A stretch of 64,000 nucleotides of DNA from JABMMZ01 sp040403495 (GTDB lineage: Bacteria; Bacteroidota; Bacteroidia; NS11-12g; UBA955). The stretch is from NCBI GenBank assembly GCA_040403495.1, contig JBBAKM010000015.1:1-64000 (forward strand). Direction: 5' to 3'. Of this stretch, positions 1-8,600 are shown piece after piece. Every line of letters starts with the position of its first letter. Position 1 is the stretch's first letter. The notes below the pieces were generated by a model. It was not told the origin of the DNA. It saw only the letters and a program-made list of their open reading frames with translations, and did not search any database. The position numbers and the translations under genes are program-made.

Positions 1-760
1 AGTCGTTGATGTTAAACTTAGCGACAGGTTGCGCATAAGTAATAACTGATTTAGAGCTGGTGTCTTTACAGTTGTTATTAGATGAGGTGATGAGGGTGAC
101 TAAAAAAGTATTAGCAGAATCATAAGCCTTAGTAGGAGCGCTAGCAGTAGAAGAAGTATTGTCGCCAAACCTCCAATTAAAAGAATTAGTTCCCGTAGGA
201 ATCGTTGAGTTATTGGTAAATGAGAATAAGTGATTTTTAATACATTGGTCAGAGTCGTTCACTGCAAAACGAGCAATCGGCATGGCATAAACCGATACAT
301 TTTTGGTGATAGAGTCTGTACAGTTTTTATCACTGGTTACCTTAAGTTTAACATTATAATTACCGAACTTAGCATAAGCTTTATTCGGATTGACATTCGT
401 GCTAAAAGTAGTATCCCCAAAGTTCCAATTGTAAGTCATGTTGCCTGAAGATAGCGTTGAAGTGTTGGTGAAATTGAAACGATGGTTCTTGATACATTGG
501 TCAGAATCATTAATATTGAATTTTACAATAGGGCTAGGGAAAATACGAGTTCCTTTGACGATAGTATCTCTACAACCTTCGGCAGAAGAAGTAATTAAGC
601 GAATATTAAAACTATCTGCATAGCTATATGATTTATTTGGGGATGTTAAGGTTGAGGACTGTCCATCTCCAAAAGACCATGAGTAGCTCATTGGGTTAGA
701 GTTAGTAGTGCTATTGTTTTTAAAAGAGTAACTATTTCCTTTAAGGCATAAGTTTTTAGA
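1..760 (-). repeat. Tandem PKD-domain repeats, 252-nt period
   Basis: The DNA repeats with a 252-nt (84-codon) period: TACATTGGTC occurs at 241-250 and 493-502, and the sequence from base 1 aligns with that from about 253. The encoded linker DSDQCIKNH is identical in two successive domains. This indicates recent domain duplication or ongoing homogenisation. Confidence 0.75.
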
Positions 761-1693
761 AGGTTCGATCGAAAAATCGGCTTTTACATCAGTCACAGTA
801 ATGGAAGTTGATAGGGTATCAGGGCAACCAAAACCTTGGAAAGGGGTTAAAACTACAAAGTATTTTTTTTGAGAACTTGGTGTATTAACAACTAAAGTGC
901 TTGAATTTCCTAATACTTGAGTTTTGGAAGAATCGAGCCATTTATAACTTTGGAATCCAGGAGGTGCAGTAAGAGTAGAAGTTTTTTGTTTTTTACAAGC
1001 AACCGTATTGATTTGAAATAAACCACAACTTAAGTCAACATAACCATAACCAAAGTGACCTCCTAAAGAACAGTCACCACTTGCAAAATCAAGAATAATG
1101 GTTCGACCAGCATAGCCAGATAAGTTAATGGTTGCAGTAGACCAAGCTCTGTAAAAAACGGTAGAAGATACATTTGAACGTGTAAATCCAGGGATATTTG
1201 ATGCGGCAATATAAGTGTGAGTGTTGCAGTTAATTGATTGATTTGTTGCAGAATCAAAAGTTTTTACTTCAAATCGTGGTTGTTGTGCAGCAGTATGACC
1301 TGGATCTTGGAAAACGACAGCATAGCGGTATATAAAACTGTAATTATTTACATTGTTAGGAACTCTAACAAAATATCTTACCTTTTCTGCTAATCTTCCA
1401 GTTCCATTATTCCCAATTCTTAGAGCATAAGAACCACCTCCGCTTGGAACAACTGGAAATCCCCCAAAAGGGTCTGTTCCTGTGCCTGACATAATAGTAT
1501 GTCTGCCTGTTGATGCTCCTGCAGTACCCGTGTTTATTGGACAACATGATCCAGTAAAAGGTTTCCAATTATTTAGATTGCCTGATTCAAAATCAATATT
1601 TGGGGGACATGTTGTATTTTGTTGAGACCAAATTTTATTGGGGCAAAGAACAATTAAAAAATAAAGAAATATTCCGGTTTTAATTATTTTCAT
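1..1693 (-). CDS. PKD-repeat secreted surface protein, partial (3' end outside window)
   Basis: I translated this open frame by hand; about 564 codons are visible and the C-terminus lies beyond base 1. The N-terminus is a signal peptide (MKIIKTGIFLYFLIVL..., ending near WSQ). Residues about 25-230 form the jelly-roll-like domain that often precedes PKD repeats in Bacteroidota (CPPNIDFESG near its start, a GRHTIMSG segment, FQDPGH). One Ig-like region follows, then at least three PKD domains, each with a WxFGD core (SWSFGD, NWNFGD, NWRFGD). The ATG overlaps the TGA of the upstream WG-repeat gene in an ATGA, so the two are probably translationally coupled. Proteins of this build usually end in a T9SS sorting domain and are displayed or secreted; that end is not visible here, so the export route is inferred. 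Confidence 0.85.
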   Translation of the reverse strand, partial: MKIIKTGIFLYFLIVLCPNKIWSQQNTTCPPNIDFESGNLNNWKPFTGSCCPINTGTAGASTGRHTIMSGTGTDPFGGFPVVPSGGGSYALRIGNNGTGRLAEKVRYFVRVPNNVNNYSFIYRYAVVFQDPGHTAAQQPRFEVKTFDSATNQSINCNTHTYIAASNIPGFTRSNVSSTVFYRAWSTATINLSGYAGRTIILDFASGDCSLGGHFGYGYVDLSCGLFQINTVACKKQKTSTLTAPPGFQSYKWLDSSKTQVLGNSSTLVVNTPSSQKKYFVVLTPFQGFGCPDTLSTSITVTDVKADFSIEPSKNLCLKGNSYSFKNNSTTNSNPMSYSWSFGDGQSSTLTSPNKSYSYADSFNIRLITSSAEGCRDTIVKGTRIFPSPIVKFNINDSDQCIKNHRFNFTNTSTLSSGNMTYNWNFGDTTFSTNVNPNKAYAKFGNYNVKLKVTSDKNCTDSITKNVSVYAMPIARFAVNDSDQCIKNHLFSFTNNSTIPTGTNSFNWRFGDNTSSTASAPTKAYDSANTFLVTLITSSNNNCKDTSSKSVITYAQPVAKFNIND

Positions 1694-2694
1694 TTTATTA
1701 AATCGTTTCCTTCAGCTGTTTTAAAGTAATAGTATTGGCCAATATAAATTTTAATCAATCCATTTGGGTAAAAATCTAAATCTTCATATGTTTTTTCAGA
1801 TAGTTTGTTTAAATTTATGTCAAATAGCTGATAGGAATTATTTTGTTGTATAGCTATTGATGACTGTCCATTTGATTTCAAGTTTTGAAATTTTTGGTTC
1901 CAAATGATTTTAGAGTCTTTAATAGCTATGTATTCATCATTTGCAAATTGTAAAATGAAATGGTTCTTAATTGTTAATATTTTTTTGCAAGAAATATCTT
2001 TTAGATTAGCAATAGTCATAATTTCAGAAATTTGATTGTTGTCCATATTGATGCTGAAAATACTTTTGGAGCGATACCCAACACTTATTCCATTTTCAAT
2101 AGGACTTACTTGTTCGAATTCTTCTTCACAAATTTTGTTTCCGTATTTGTCAATCATAAACCATAAACTGTCTTTTTTTGCCCAGGTTTTACTGTTTTTA
2201 AAATCTTTAACTTCATTAAACTGAGGATTTATAATTTGATTGCCTGCATCATTTGCAAAGCCCCATAGACCTTGGGAAGAAAAAGCAATAGCATTGTCAT
2301 TGAATGCTGAGGTTTCATCAACAAAGTTTTTAAAAAGTAATTGCCCGTTTTGACTGATAAGATTACATTGCCCAAATTCATTCCAAACTTTTGAGTAACC
2401 TTTGTTGAAAGATGAAATTTCTGAATAATTTGTTTGAAATGCTGTATTTAAATTAGTGTCAATAACCTCCCATTTATTTTGAATTCTAACCACCGCATAA
2501 TTCTCTTGAAAGGGTTCTGCATAGTCATAGAATTTTGTATTGTTTGAATATCCGCCGTCAATCGAAAAGTAAAACATATTTAATGTTTTATTAAAGTAGG
2601 GTTTAAACTTGCTTTGACTGATAATAGTATTGGGAAGTATTACAAGAATAGTTAGCCCAATTAAATTTAAACTAATTTTTTTTAATTTATTCAT
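1690..2694 (-). CDS. WG-repeat (KWG) protein, exported
   Basis: 334 residues from the ATG at 2694, chosen because it gives a clean signal peptide (MNKLKKISLNLIGLTILVIL, then TIISQS); the in-frame ATG 36 nt upstream would add a hydrophobic tail ahead of it. The body has repeats of about 50 residues resembling WG (KWG) repeats: phrases such as NKWEVIDTN, GLWGFANDAGNQIINPQFNEV and LWFMIDKYGNKI alternate with acidic and aromatic segments. WG-repeat proteins probably form beta-propeller-like folds, with no defined enzymatic role. Its stop overlaps the start of the downstream PKD protein by 4 nt, so the two likely form an operon and may act together at the cell surface. Function is unknown. Confidence 0.72.
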   Translation of the reverse strand: MNKLKKISLNLIGLTILVILPNTIISQSKFKPYFNKTLNMFYFSIDGGYSNNTKFYDYAEPFQENYAVVRIQNKWEVIDTNLNTAFQTNYSEISSFNKGYSKVWNEFGQCNLISQNGQLLFKNFVDETSAFNDNAIAFSSQGLWGFANDAGNQIINPQFNEVKDFKNSKTWAKKDSLWFMIDKYGNKICEEEFEQVSPIENGISVGYRSKSIFSINMDNNQISEIMTIANLKDISCKKILTIKNHFILQFANDEYIAIKDSKIIWNQKFQNLKSNGQSSIAIQQNNSYQLFDINLNKLSEKTYEDLDFYPNGLIKIYIGQYYYFKTAEGNDLIK

Positions 2695-2751
2695 AAAAAT
2701 CACACTGTACAGTAAATTGTAATAAGCCATTAATTACTCACTAAATGTGCA

Positions 2752-2759
2752 CAAAGGTA
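2752..2759 (-). promoter_or_regulatory. Putative -7 box of the WG/PKD operon
   Basis: TACCTTTG on the minus strand, matching the Bacteroidota -7 consensus TAnnTTTG, lies 57 nt upstream of the chosen ATG. No clear TTTG stands 19 nt further upstream. Confidence 0.45.
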
Positions 2760-3073
2760 GTTGATTATTTTATTTTCTTATTAATTTGTATTAAATTCAT
2801 GTTTATTTAACGTTGTATTAATCAAAGTTTATTGTCTTTTTAGATTGAAAATTAATGTATTTATCTATCCAATGTTTAATAAGTTTGTGTTTGGTGGTAC
2901 ATGATTTATATTTTCAGCAGAAAGTAATATAATGTTTGATTGCTTGTTTATGCCTTTTTGTATGATTTGTAATGTATTGTTTTTGAGGTTATAGTCTTTT
3001 AATATGATTTGGATAAGTACAATGTTATTGATAAAATAACTTATAAAAAATTTGTTTTTTTTTAAAAATTTTG
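2760..3073. other. AT-rich intergenic region
   Basis: About 310 bases of very AT-rich sequence between the divergent WG operon and the small gene at 3133. A 75-codon minus-strand frame (2865-3092) crosses it, but its composition looks like random AT-rich DNA and it runs into the neighbouring promoter. I see no RNA gene or other element. Confidence 0.5.
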
Positions 3074-3104
3074 TTTGGTAAATTAATATCAATTCCTACA
3101 TTTG
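3074..3104 (+). promoter_or_regulatory. Consensus Bacteroidota promoter of the small gene
   Basis: TTTG at 3074-3077, then exactly 19 bases, then TACATTTG at 3097-3104: a full match to TTTG-N19-TAnnTTTG. The ATG follows at 3133. Confidence 0.7.
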
Positions 3105-3132
3105 AAGTCAAACAAAATAAATTTATATTAAT

Positions 3133-3306
3133 ATGCAAATAGTATCCGAATTACAAGAGATTATTGGTAAACTAGAATCTGAATTTATTACCGATAAAAA
3201 CAATTTAGATGAAGAAATCATCTACACACCGGATTATGTTATTGGCAAATTAAAAGAAATTAAATCCATCATCAATAACCACAAAGACACGTGTGAAGGG
3301 TTATAA
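3133..3306 (+). CDS. Small acidic protein, 57 residues, unknown function
   Basis: A 57-codon frame that starts with MQIVSELQEI and ends with HKDTCEGL. It is rich in Glu, Asp, Lys, Ile and Leu with heptad-like spacing (IIGKLESEF, VIGKLKEIKSI), so probably two short helices. It has no signal peptide, no membrane segment and only one cysteine. What supports it is a full consensus promoter ending 28 nt upstream of the ATG and codon use like neighbouring genes; no family is recognised. It stands alone between AT-rich DNA and a field of palindromic repeats. It could be a small cytosolic regulator or a degraded remnant; real expression is likely given the promoter. Confidence 0.55.
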   Translation: MQIVSELQEIIGKLESEFITDKNNLDEEIIYTPDYVIGKLKEIKSIINNHKDTCEGL

Positions 3307-3357
3307 GATTTCCCACCGTTCATCGCAAAGTTATTTATAGACCGCCTCGCGAGGCGT
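3306..3357. repeat. Dispersed palindromic repeat, copy A
   Basis: Starts GATTTCCCACCGTTCATCGC and ends with the palindrome CGCCTCGCGAGGCG at 3343-3356. It closely matches the copy at 10234-10289. Confidence 0.7.
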
Positions 3358-3375
3358 CTGTAAATAATATCATAA

Positions 3376-3446
3376 TGATTTCCCGCAGTTCATAGAAATA
3401 TCATTTGTAGGGACGCCTCGCGAGGCGTCAATTAACCATGGTTAAT
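3376..3446. repeat. Dispersed palindromic repeat, copy B, with a second palindrome
   Basis: GATTTCCCGCAGTTCAT heads the copy; the perfect 18-bp palindrome GACGCCTCGCGAGGCGTC is at 3412-3429. A further perfect 16-bp palindrome, ATTAACCATGGTTAAT, follows at 3431-3446. Another GATTTCCCG head begins just after, so the units are chained. Confidence 0.7.
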
Positions 3447-3568
3447 GATTTCCCGATTTTCAACGAGAGGTTAATTGATTTTAAAAATCTAAAATTCATA
3501 AATCTAAAATCCTGCCTAGGTCCACGAATGGCTCGAAATTTAAACTTGACAGCTTGGGGAGTTGGTGT

Positions 3569-3639
3569 GTGAGGCCTCACCCACTAGGCTGAGCCTAGCC
3601 ACGGCCGACCCCTCTTCTCGGCTAAGCCGAGGAGAGGGG
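3569..3639. repeat. Cluster of three GC-rich palindromes
   Basis: GTGAGGCCTCAC at 3569-3580 and an inverted repeat with arms CTAGGCT and AGCCTAG at about 3584-3598. A 31-nt hairpin follows at 3609-3639 with arms CCCCTCTTCTCGGCT and AGCCGAGGAGAGGGG (one mismatch). The GC content is far above the surroundings. Confidence 0.65.
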
Positions 3640-4327
3640 AGTTTGGTGTCGATGAAGCCGTTATTAATAACGATTTTTAATAATTAACCGTGAACAGAAG
3701 TCCATCTCCTTCGGAGAGGGATTCAGGGTGAGGCCAAAACGGGATCGAGAAGAGGGGAGCGTAAAACCGAATACTTCATGAATTTAATCAACCAAGTAGC
3801 ATTTTTAAACTGCTGTCGGGAAAAAATGTCTCCTTCGTCGACATAACAGCTTAACGAAATCATGAGCGTGATTAAAAGTCGTTTTGATGACGTAAAAAAG
3901 ACCATGGATTGTCATTGATTGGATTTAATCAACATAGACAGGTGAACAGTCTTGATTTGCAAACATTTTTAAATATCGTTTTTTTTCACATTAAATATGC
4001 ATTTAATTGTTTGATAAAAAAGACGTATGTTAAGGCTTTTAGATCTATATTTGCTTGAAAGGATAAAAAGGAAAGAGAGTTAAAAAGTTATATTTTGTTA
4101 AAGTTATGTTAATGCTGTTAAGTTTAGCTTTGTAGTGGATTTATATCCTTGTTTGTTTTTATCTTTTGGAATTAATTTTAAAAATTAATAAACTTAAAGT
4201 GAGATAATTGCAAAAACGGTAGTATGATAATACTAGACTAGGATTGTTATAAACAATCTCGTGGTTTCATCTTTCGTTCAACCTATTAGCTTTAATTTCG
4301 CAATCAAAATAATTCAAATCTTATTTA

Positions 4328-5548
4328 ATGCTAATTAACTCTATTTTAGGAGCTTGTACTTTCATTTTTATTCTGTTTTGTATTAAGCTGTTTTTTACTC
4401 GTTCTGAATACAGATATATTAATGTCATTTTTGGTTTGGCGATATTAGGTAGAGTTGGATTAAATTTTCTTTTTATTTTATTAGACACTGAAGTCATCGT
4501 TGAGGTTCCTGTTTTTCTTAAAATATTCAATCCATTGTATTATTCCATACCTTCCTTTATTTATATTTATGTAAGGGGATTGTTAACAGGGCAGAGTAAA
4601 TTTGAAAAAATGGATTTAGTACATTTCTTGCCTTTTGTGTTTGGATGTATTGATGTTTCCGTGTATTTCTTTAACCGTCCTTTGTTGTTGACCGAACTTG
4701 AGTCATTGTTGTCGGGTAAAGGTTATTATTTAAATTATTACACAACAGGGCCTTTGTCTGCTTATTTTTACCAAAGTGTCAGACCGATTATTTCTATTAT
4801 ATATATTGTCTTAACTATTCAGATAATAGTAAAAAACAATGATTTGAAAATTGGGTTTAATTTAAACAATAGACAGAAATGGATTGGCGCTTTAGTTTTT
4901 TTCTTACTAATGGGGCAAGTAATTCAAATAATTCAGTGGTATAATCATTTTTGGGGAACGCCGATGCATTATCATTATGGGGAAAGTTCTAATTTGTATA
5001 TTACATTCAATGTTTTTCTTACCTTAGGTTTTTTATTGTATGTCTTTAATAACCCGGATGTTTTTTACGGAAATTTATATCTCCTAAAAAAATGGCAAAA
5101 AAACTGGCATTACAGCCATTCAGAAGTTTTAGTATTTGAAAATATAGAAAAGAAGGAAAAGGACTTTAAGGTCGTTCAACCGAATCAAGAAGTAAGAGAA
5201 ATTATACCTAATGTTTTGGCATTGGAATATGCGCAAGTCATACTTTTGGAAATAAGGGAAGAGAAAGGGTATTTGAATACAGATTATCAAATTTCAGATT
5301 TGGCAGCCAAAACCAATATACCATCGCATCATTGTTCATATGTGTTAAACAAGGTGTTGAAAAAGAATTTTAGGGAATGGATAAATGAGTATAGGGTCAA
5401 TCATTTTATAGCGATTTATCAGCAAGAACGTGCGAGTAAAACGATAGAAGCTATAGCGAATAATTCGGGTTTCAAAAGTACAGTAACATTCTACAGTTCA
5501 TTTAAAAAAGTAACGGGTTTGGCCCCTTCACAGTATTTTATGCAATAA
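4328..5548 (+). CDS. Membrane-anchored AraC-family transcriptional regulator
   Basis: 406 residues. The N-terminal ~250 residues contain about seven hydrophobic segments (for example 5-21, 34-55, 70-86, 150-168, 186-205, 225-245) and look like an integral membrane sensor. Residues about 297-406 are an AraC-type double helix-turn-helix domain: ISDLAAKTNIPSHHCSYVLN, then FREWINEYRVNHF, then TIEAIANNSGFKSTVTFYSSFKKVTGLAPSQY. Membrane-bound AraC regulators of this layout are common in Bacteroidota. It would bind DNA from the membrane in response to an unknown signal. It lies 81 bp upstream of the giant adhesin on the same strand, so the adhesin is the obvious candidate target or co-transcribed partner; that link is inferred from position only. 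Confidence 0.88.
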   Translation: MLINSILGACTFIFILFCIKLFFTRSEYRYINVIFGLAILGRVGLNFLFILLDTEVIVEVPVFLKIFNPLYYSIPSFIYIYVRGLLTGQSKFEKMDLVHFLPFVFGCIDVSVYFFNRPLLLTELESLLSGKGYYLNYYTTGPLSAYFYQSVRPIISIIYIVLTIQIIVKNNDLKIGFNLNNRQKWIGALVFFLLMGQVIQIIQWYNHFWGTPMHYHYGESSNLYITFNVFLTLGFLLYVFNNPDVFYGNLYLLKKWQKNWHYSHSEVLVFENIEKKEKDFKVVQPNQEVREIIPNVLALEYAQVILLEIREEKGYLNTDYQISDLAAKTNIPSHHCSYVLNKVLKKNFREWINEYRVNHFIAIYQQERASKTIEAIANNSGFKSTVTFYSSFKKVTGLAPSQYFMQ

Positions 5549-5629
5549 TTTCATTCAACTGTCTAATAGTCGTAGAACATAATGGTTCAATAAAACACAA
5601 ATGCACAAATTGCGGAGTAACCTTGCCGC

Positions 5630-8600
5630 ATGAAATACTTTAATCATAAAATTTTACTTATCTTTTTGTTAGTTTGGGGAACAAATATGTTTGCTCAAAC
5701 ATACAGCCTTGGAGGAACAACAAGCACAACATCAACCCTAAAAGGCGGAACAGCGGGAAGTACCAGTTGCAATTGCCCAACAGGACAAGTCGTTGTAGGA
5801 ATACAAGGAAACACTGGCGCCTTTCTCGATAATTTTAAATTGGCTTGTAGAACATTAAATTCGGATGGAACCTTGGGTTCAACGATTACTTACACTACTG
5901 CAAATGGAACATCAACAGGTGGATCAGCCCAAAGCCCATATACTTTTTCCGACAAGGCTATTGTTGGAGGTTACTTAAGGGCTGGAGGCAACCTAGATGG
6001 GATTCAACTTTATGCTCAAACCACAAGTTTTATAGGTGCCGGATCTACTAACAGCTCCTCACCAACAAGTCTTACTTTTTTGGGAAGTTCTTCAGGTGGA
6101 AGTGCTTATTCGGCAATATATGTGCCCAACGGCTATGTTGTTACTGGGATGAAGTTTACATCTGGAACTTATGCCTCAGATTTTGCATTTAACTACCAGG
6201 ATTTAATTGCAACAGCATCCACACCAACCACGGTTAATGTTTCCGGTGGTGGAACTTCATGTGGGGGCTCTATAACATTATCTGCTTCTACCCCTGGCAC
6301 AGGAAATACTATATATTGGCAAACATCTTCTACCGGAACAAGTACAGCCGACGGATCTGGTACAACAAAAGCAGTTTCGGTTACAGGCACTTGGTATGCC
6401 CGTGGCAGAACTTCTGGTGGTACTTGGGGAAATGCAGGAACACCAGCAACAGTAACAATCAACGCAGTGCCAAGCGCCGTATCTGTGAGTGGTAGTACAA
6501 GCGCGTGTGGGTCTGCAACAGTTACCCTTAACGCAACAGGAGGCGCCGTGGGAACGATGTACTGGCAAGGAACCACTTCTGGTGGCACCAGTACCGGAAC
6601 AGCGTCAACTTCTCAGAGTGTAACAACATCCAGTACTCGGACCTATTATTTTAATTCCAGAAGCAGCGCTGGTTGCTGGGGAACTCAAGGTTCTGCAACG
6701 GTGACCATCACCGCTAACCCAACAGCCTCAACCTCCATTTCAGGAACCACCAGTATATGTCAGGGGACAAGCACTACACTTGCCGCGGTTGGTGGAACCA
6801 ACAGCTACCAGTGGCAAACAGGATCATGCGGTGGAACCAGTGCAGGAACTGCGTCAACATTAACGGTATCCCCATCGGTAACTACCACGTATTTTTTACG
6901 CAGAGCAAATGGTTCCTGCTTATCAACCTGCGTGTCGACAACGGTAACGGTAACAAGTACATCACAGGATGTGAACCTGCCAACAACTTACACAGGCTCC
7001 ATTACGGGTGGCAACAGTATCACCTCAGGCAATACTGCTACATTGACCATCAGCGGATATTCAGGAACCATAGCTTGGCAATCTTCTGCCAACAATAGCA
7101 CTTTTACCGATGTAGGCTCATCAGCAACATCTTATACCTCAGGGGCTTTAAGCACCACTACGTATTACAGGGCAAAGGTTATTGAAAACACCTGCAAATA
7201 CAACTATACCAACACCAATGCGGTAATTGTAAACCCTGCACCGACGAGCACCACAGCGCCGGGAATTACAATAGATGTAAATTCATTGAGCGTTACAAAC
7301 AATACTGCTACTGCAGTTGATCCTAATCTAACAATGAGCTTTACTGGCAATTTATCGGGTTTTACGGTAACAATCAGTCAAAACTATACCAATGGAGACG
7401 TTCTTGCATACACGGGTAGTTTGCCTACAGGTATAACAACATCAGGATTTAATACACAGCGCCGTAGCATCACCTTTAATGGCACAACCTCCGCGGCAAA
7501 CTGGCAAACGTTATTAAGATCAGTTACGATTAGAACCACCTCAGCAACCTGTAACCCAGAAACACGAAAAGTAAGCTTTACAGCGAGTACCAATTTTTAC
7601 AATTTTTTTAATGGTCATTATTACGAGTATGTAAGTCAAAGTAAAAATTGGACACAAGCCCGTGACTACGCCGCATCCAAGACATTCTATGGCCGTCAAG
7701 GTTATTTGGTTGTTATAACGTCTGCAGAGGAAAATGCTTATATCAGTCAAATGATAGGCTATAATACTTGGATGGGAGGTACCGATAATTATAAACTAAT
7801 CAATGCAGCTGTTGGTTACACTAAGTATGCTAATCAAGCTGCCTCAGAGGGTAAATACCATTGGGTAACGGGTCCTGAAAAAGGAATTAATTTCTCTAAC
7901 GGTAATGGTTCCCCTAGTATACCAGCTGGCAGGTATTGTAGATGGCAATCTGGAGAGCCGAACAATTATAATACTGGATTTTACGACAACAATGTAGGGG
8001 CCTATGGAGAACACTATATGCATATTTATGCCGATCGCAAGACTTGGAATGACTTTCCCAACGACCGTTATTTTGCTTGTATTATAGAATATGGCGATAT
8101 GCCTGGAGACAATCCTCAGGGAACCGTTGAAGGAACAAGAAATATTACTGTTAATGTGCCTGCAACAGGAAGTATTGGTGGAGCAGCAACGGTATGTAGC
8201 GGATCCAATAGTACAACATTGACATTGAGCGGCAACGCATCAGGGTCTACGTTAGCAAGATGGGAGTCTTCTCCAGATAATTTTTTGGAAACAACTAACA
8301 GTCTTACCTCTACATCCACAAGCTACACAGCAACAAATTTAACACAAACTACCCATTTCAGAGCAGTCATTTTAAATGGCACATGTACAACTGTAACAAG
8401 TTCTGTAAAGATTACAGTGGTTGACTTGAATGCTGGTGATGTAGTTGCCAACTCCAATCAGGTTTGTACTAACCAAAGTGCAAGACTTACACTAAGTGGT
8501 TTGGAGGGTTCTGTAGTAAAATGGCAAACCACTACCAATACCTCTTCAGGGTCAAATACAGATATTTCAAATACAACAACCTCATTAACAAGAACAGTTA

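Larger units (their letters stand above)
3307..4327. other. Gene-free repeat-rich region upstream of the AraC-type gene
   Basis: About 1 kb without a convincing gene. 3307-3450 holds GATTTCCC-headed palindromic repeats (separate entries). 3565-3760 holds several GC-rich hairpins. 3761-3920 is an unassigned segment with a weak 60-codon minus-strand frame. 3960-4327 is AT-rich and precedes the AraC-type gene; it contains -7-like boxes TATATTTG (4046-4053) and TAGCTTTG (4135-4142), neither with a good -33 element, so a long leader is possible. Confidence 0.6.

Noticed and set aside
2865..3092. 75-codon minus-strand frame MILIYQTKFLKK...
   Set aside because: Composed almost only of AT-rich codons, no family, and it reads through the consensus promoter of the small gene.
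3306..3446. Possible CRISPR-like array
   Set aside because: Repeat spacing is irregular, units differ, there are no uniform spacers and no cas genes; they are dispersed palindromes.
6193..6588. 131-codon and other minus-strand frames inside the adhesin (also 6278-6568, 8116-8319, 8872-9147)
   Set aside because: They are antisense to a protein with clear domains; the repetitive Gly/Thr/Ser codons of the adhesin keep stop codons out of the reverse frames.
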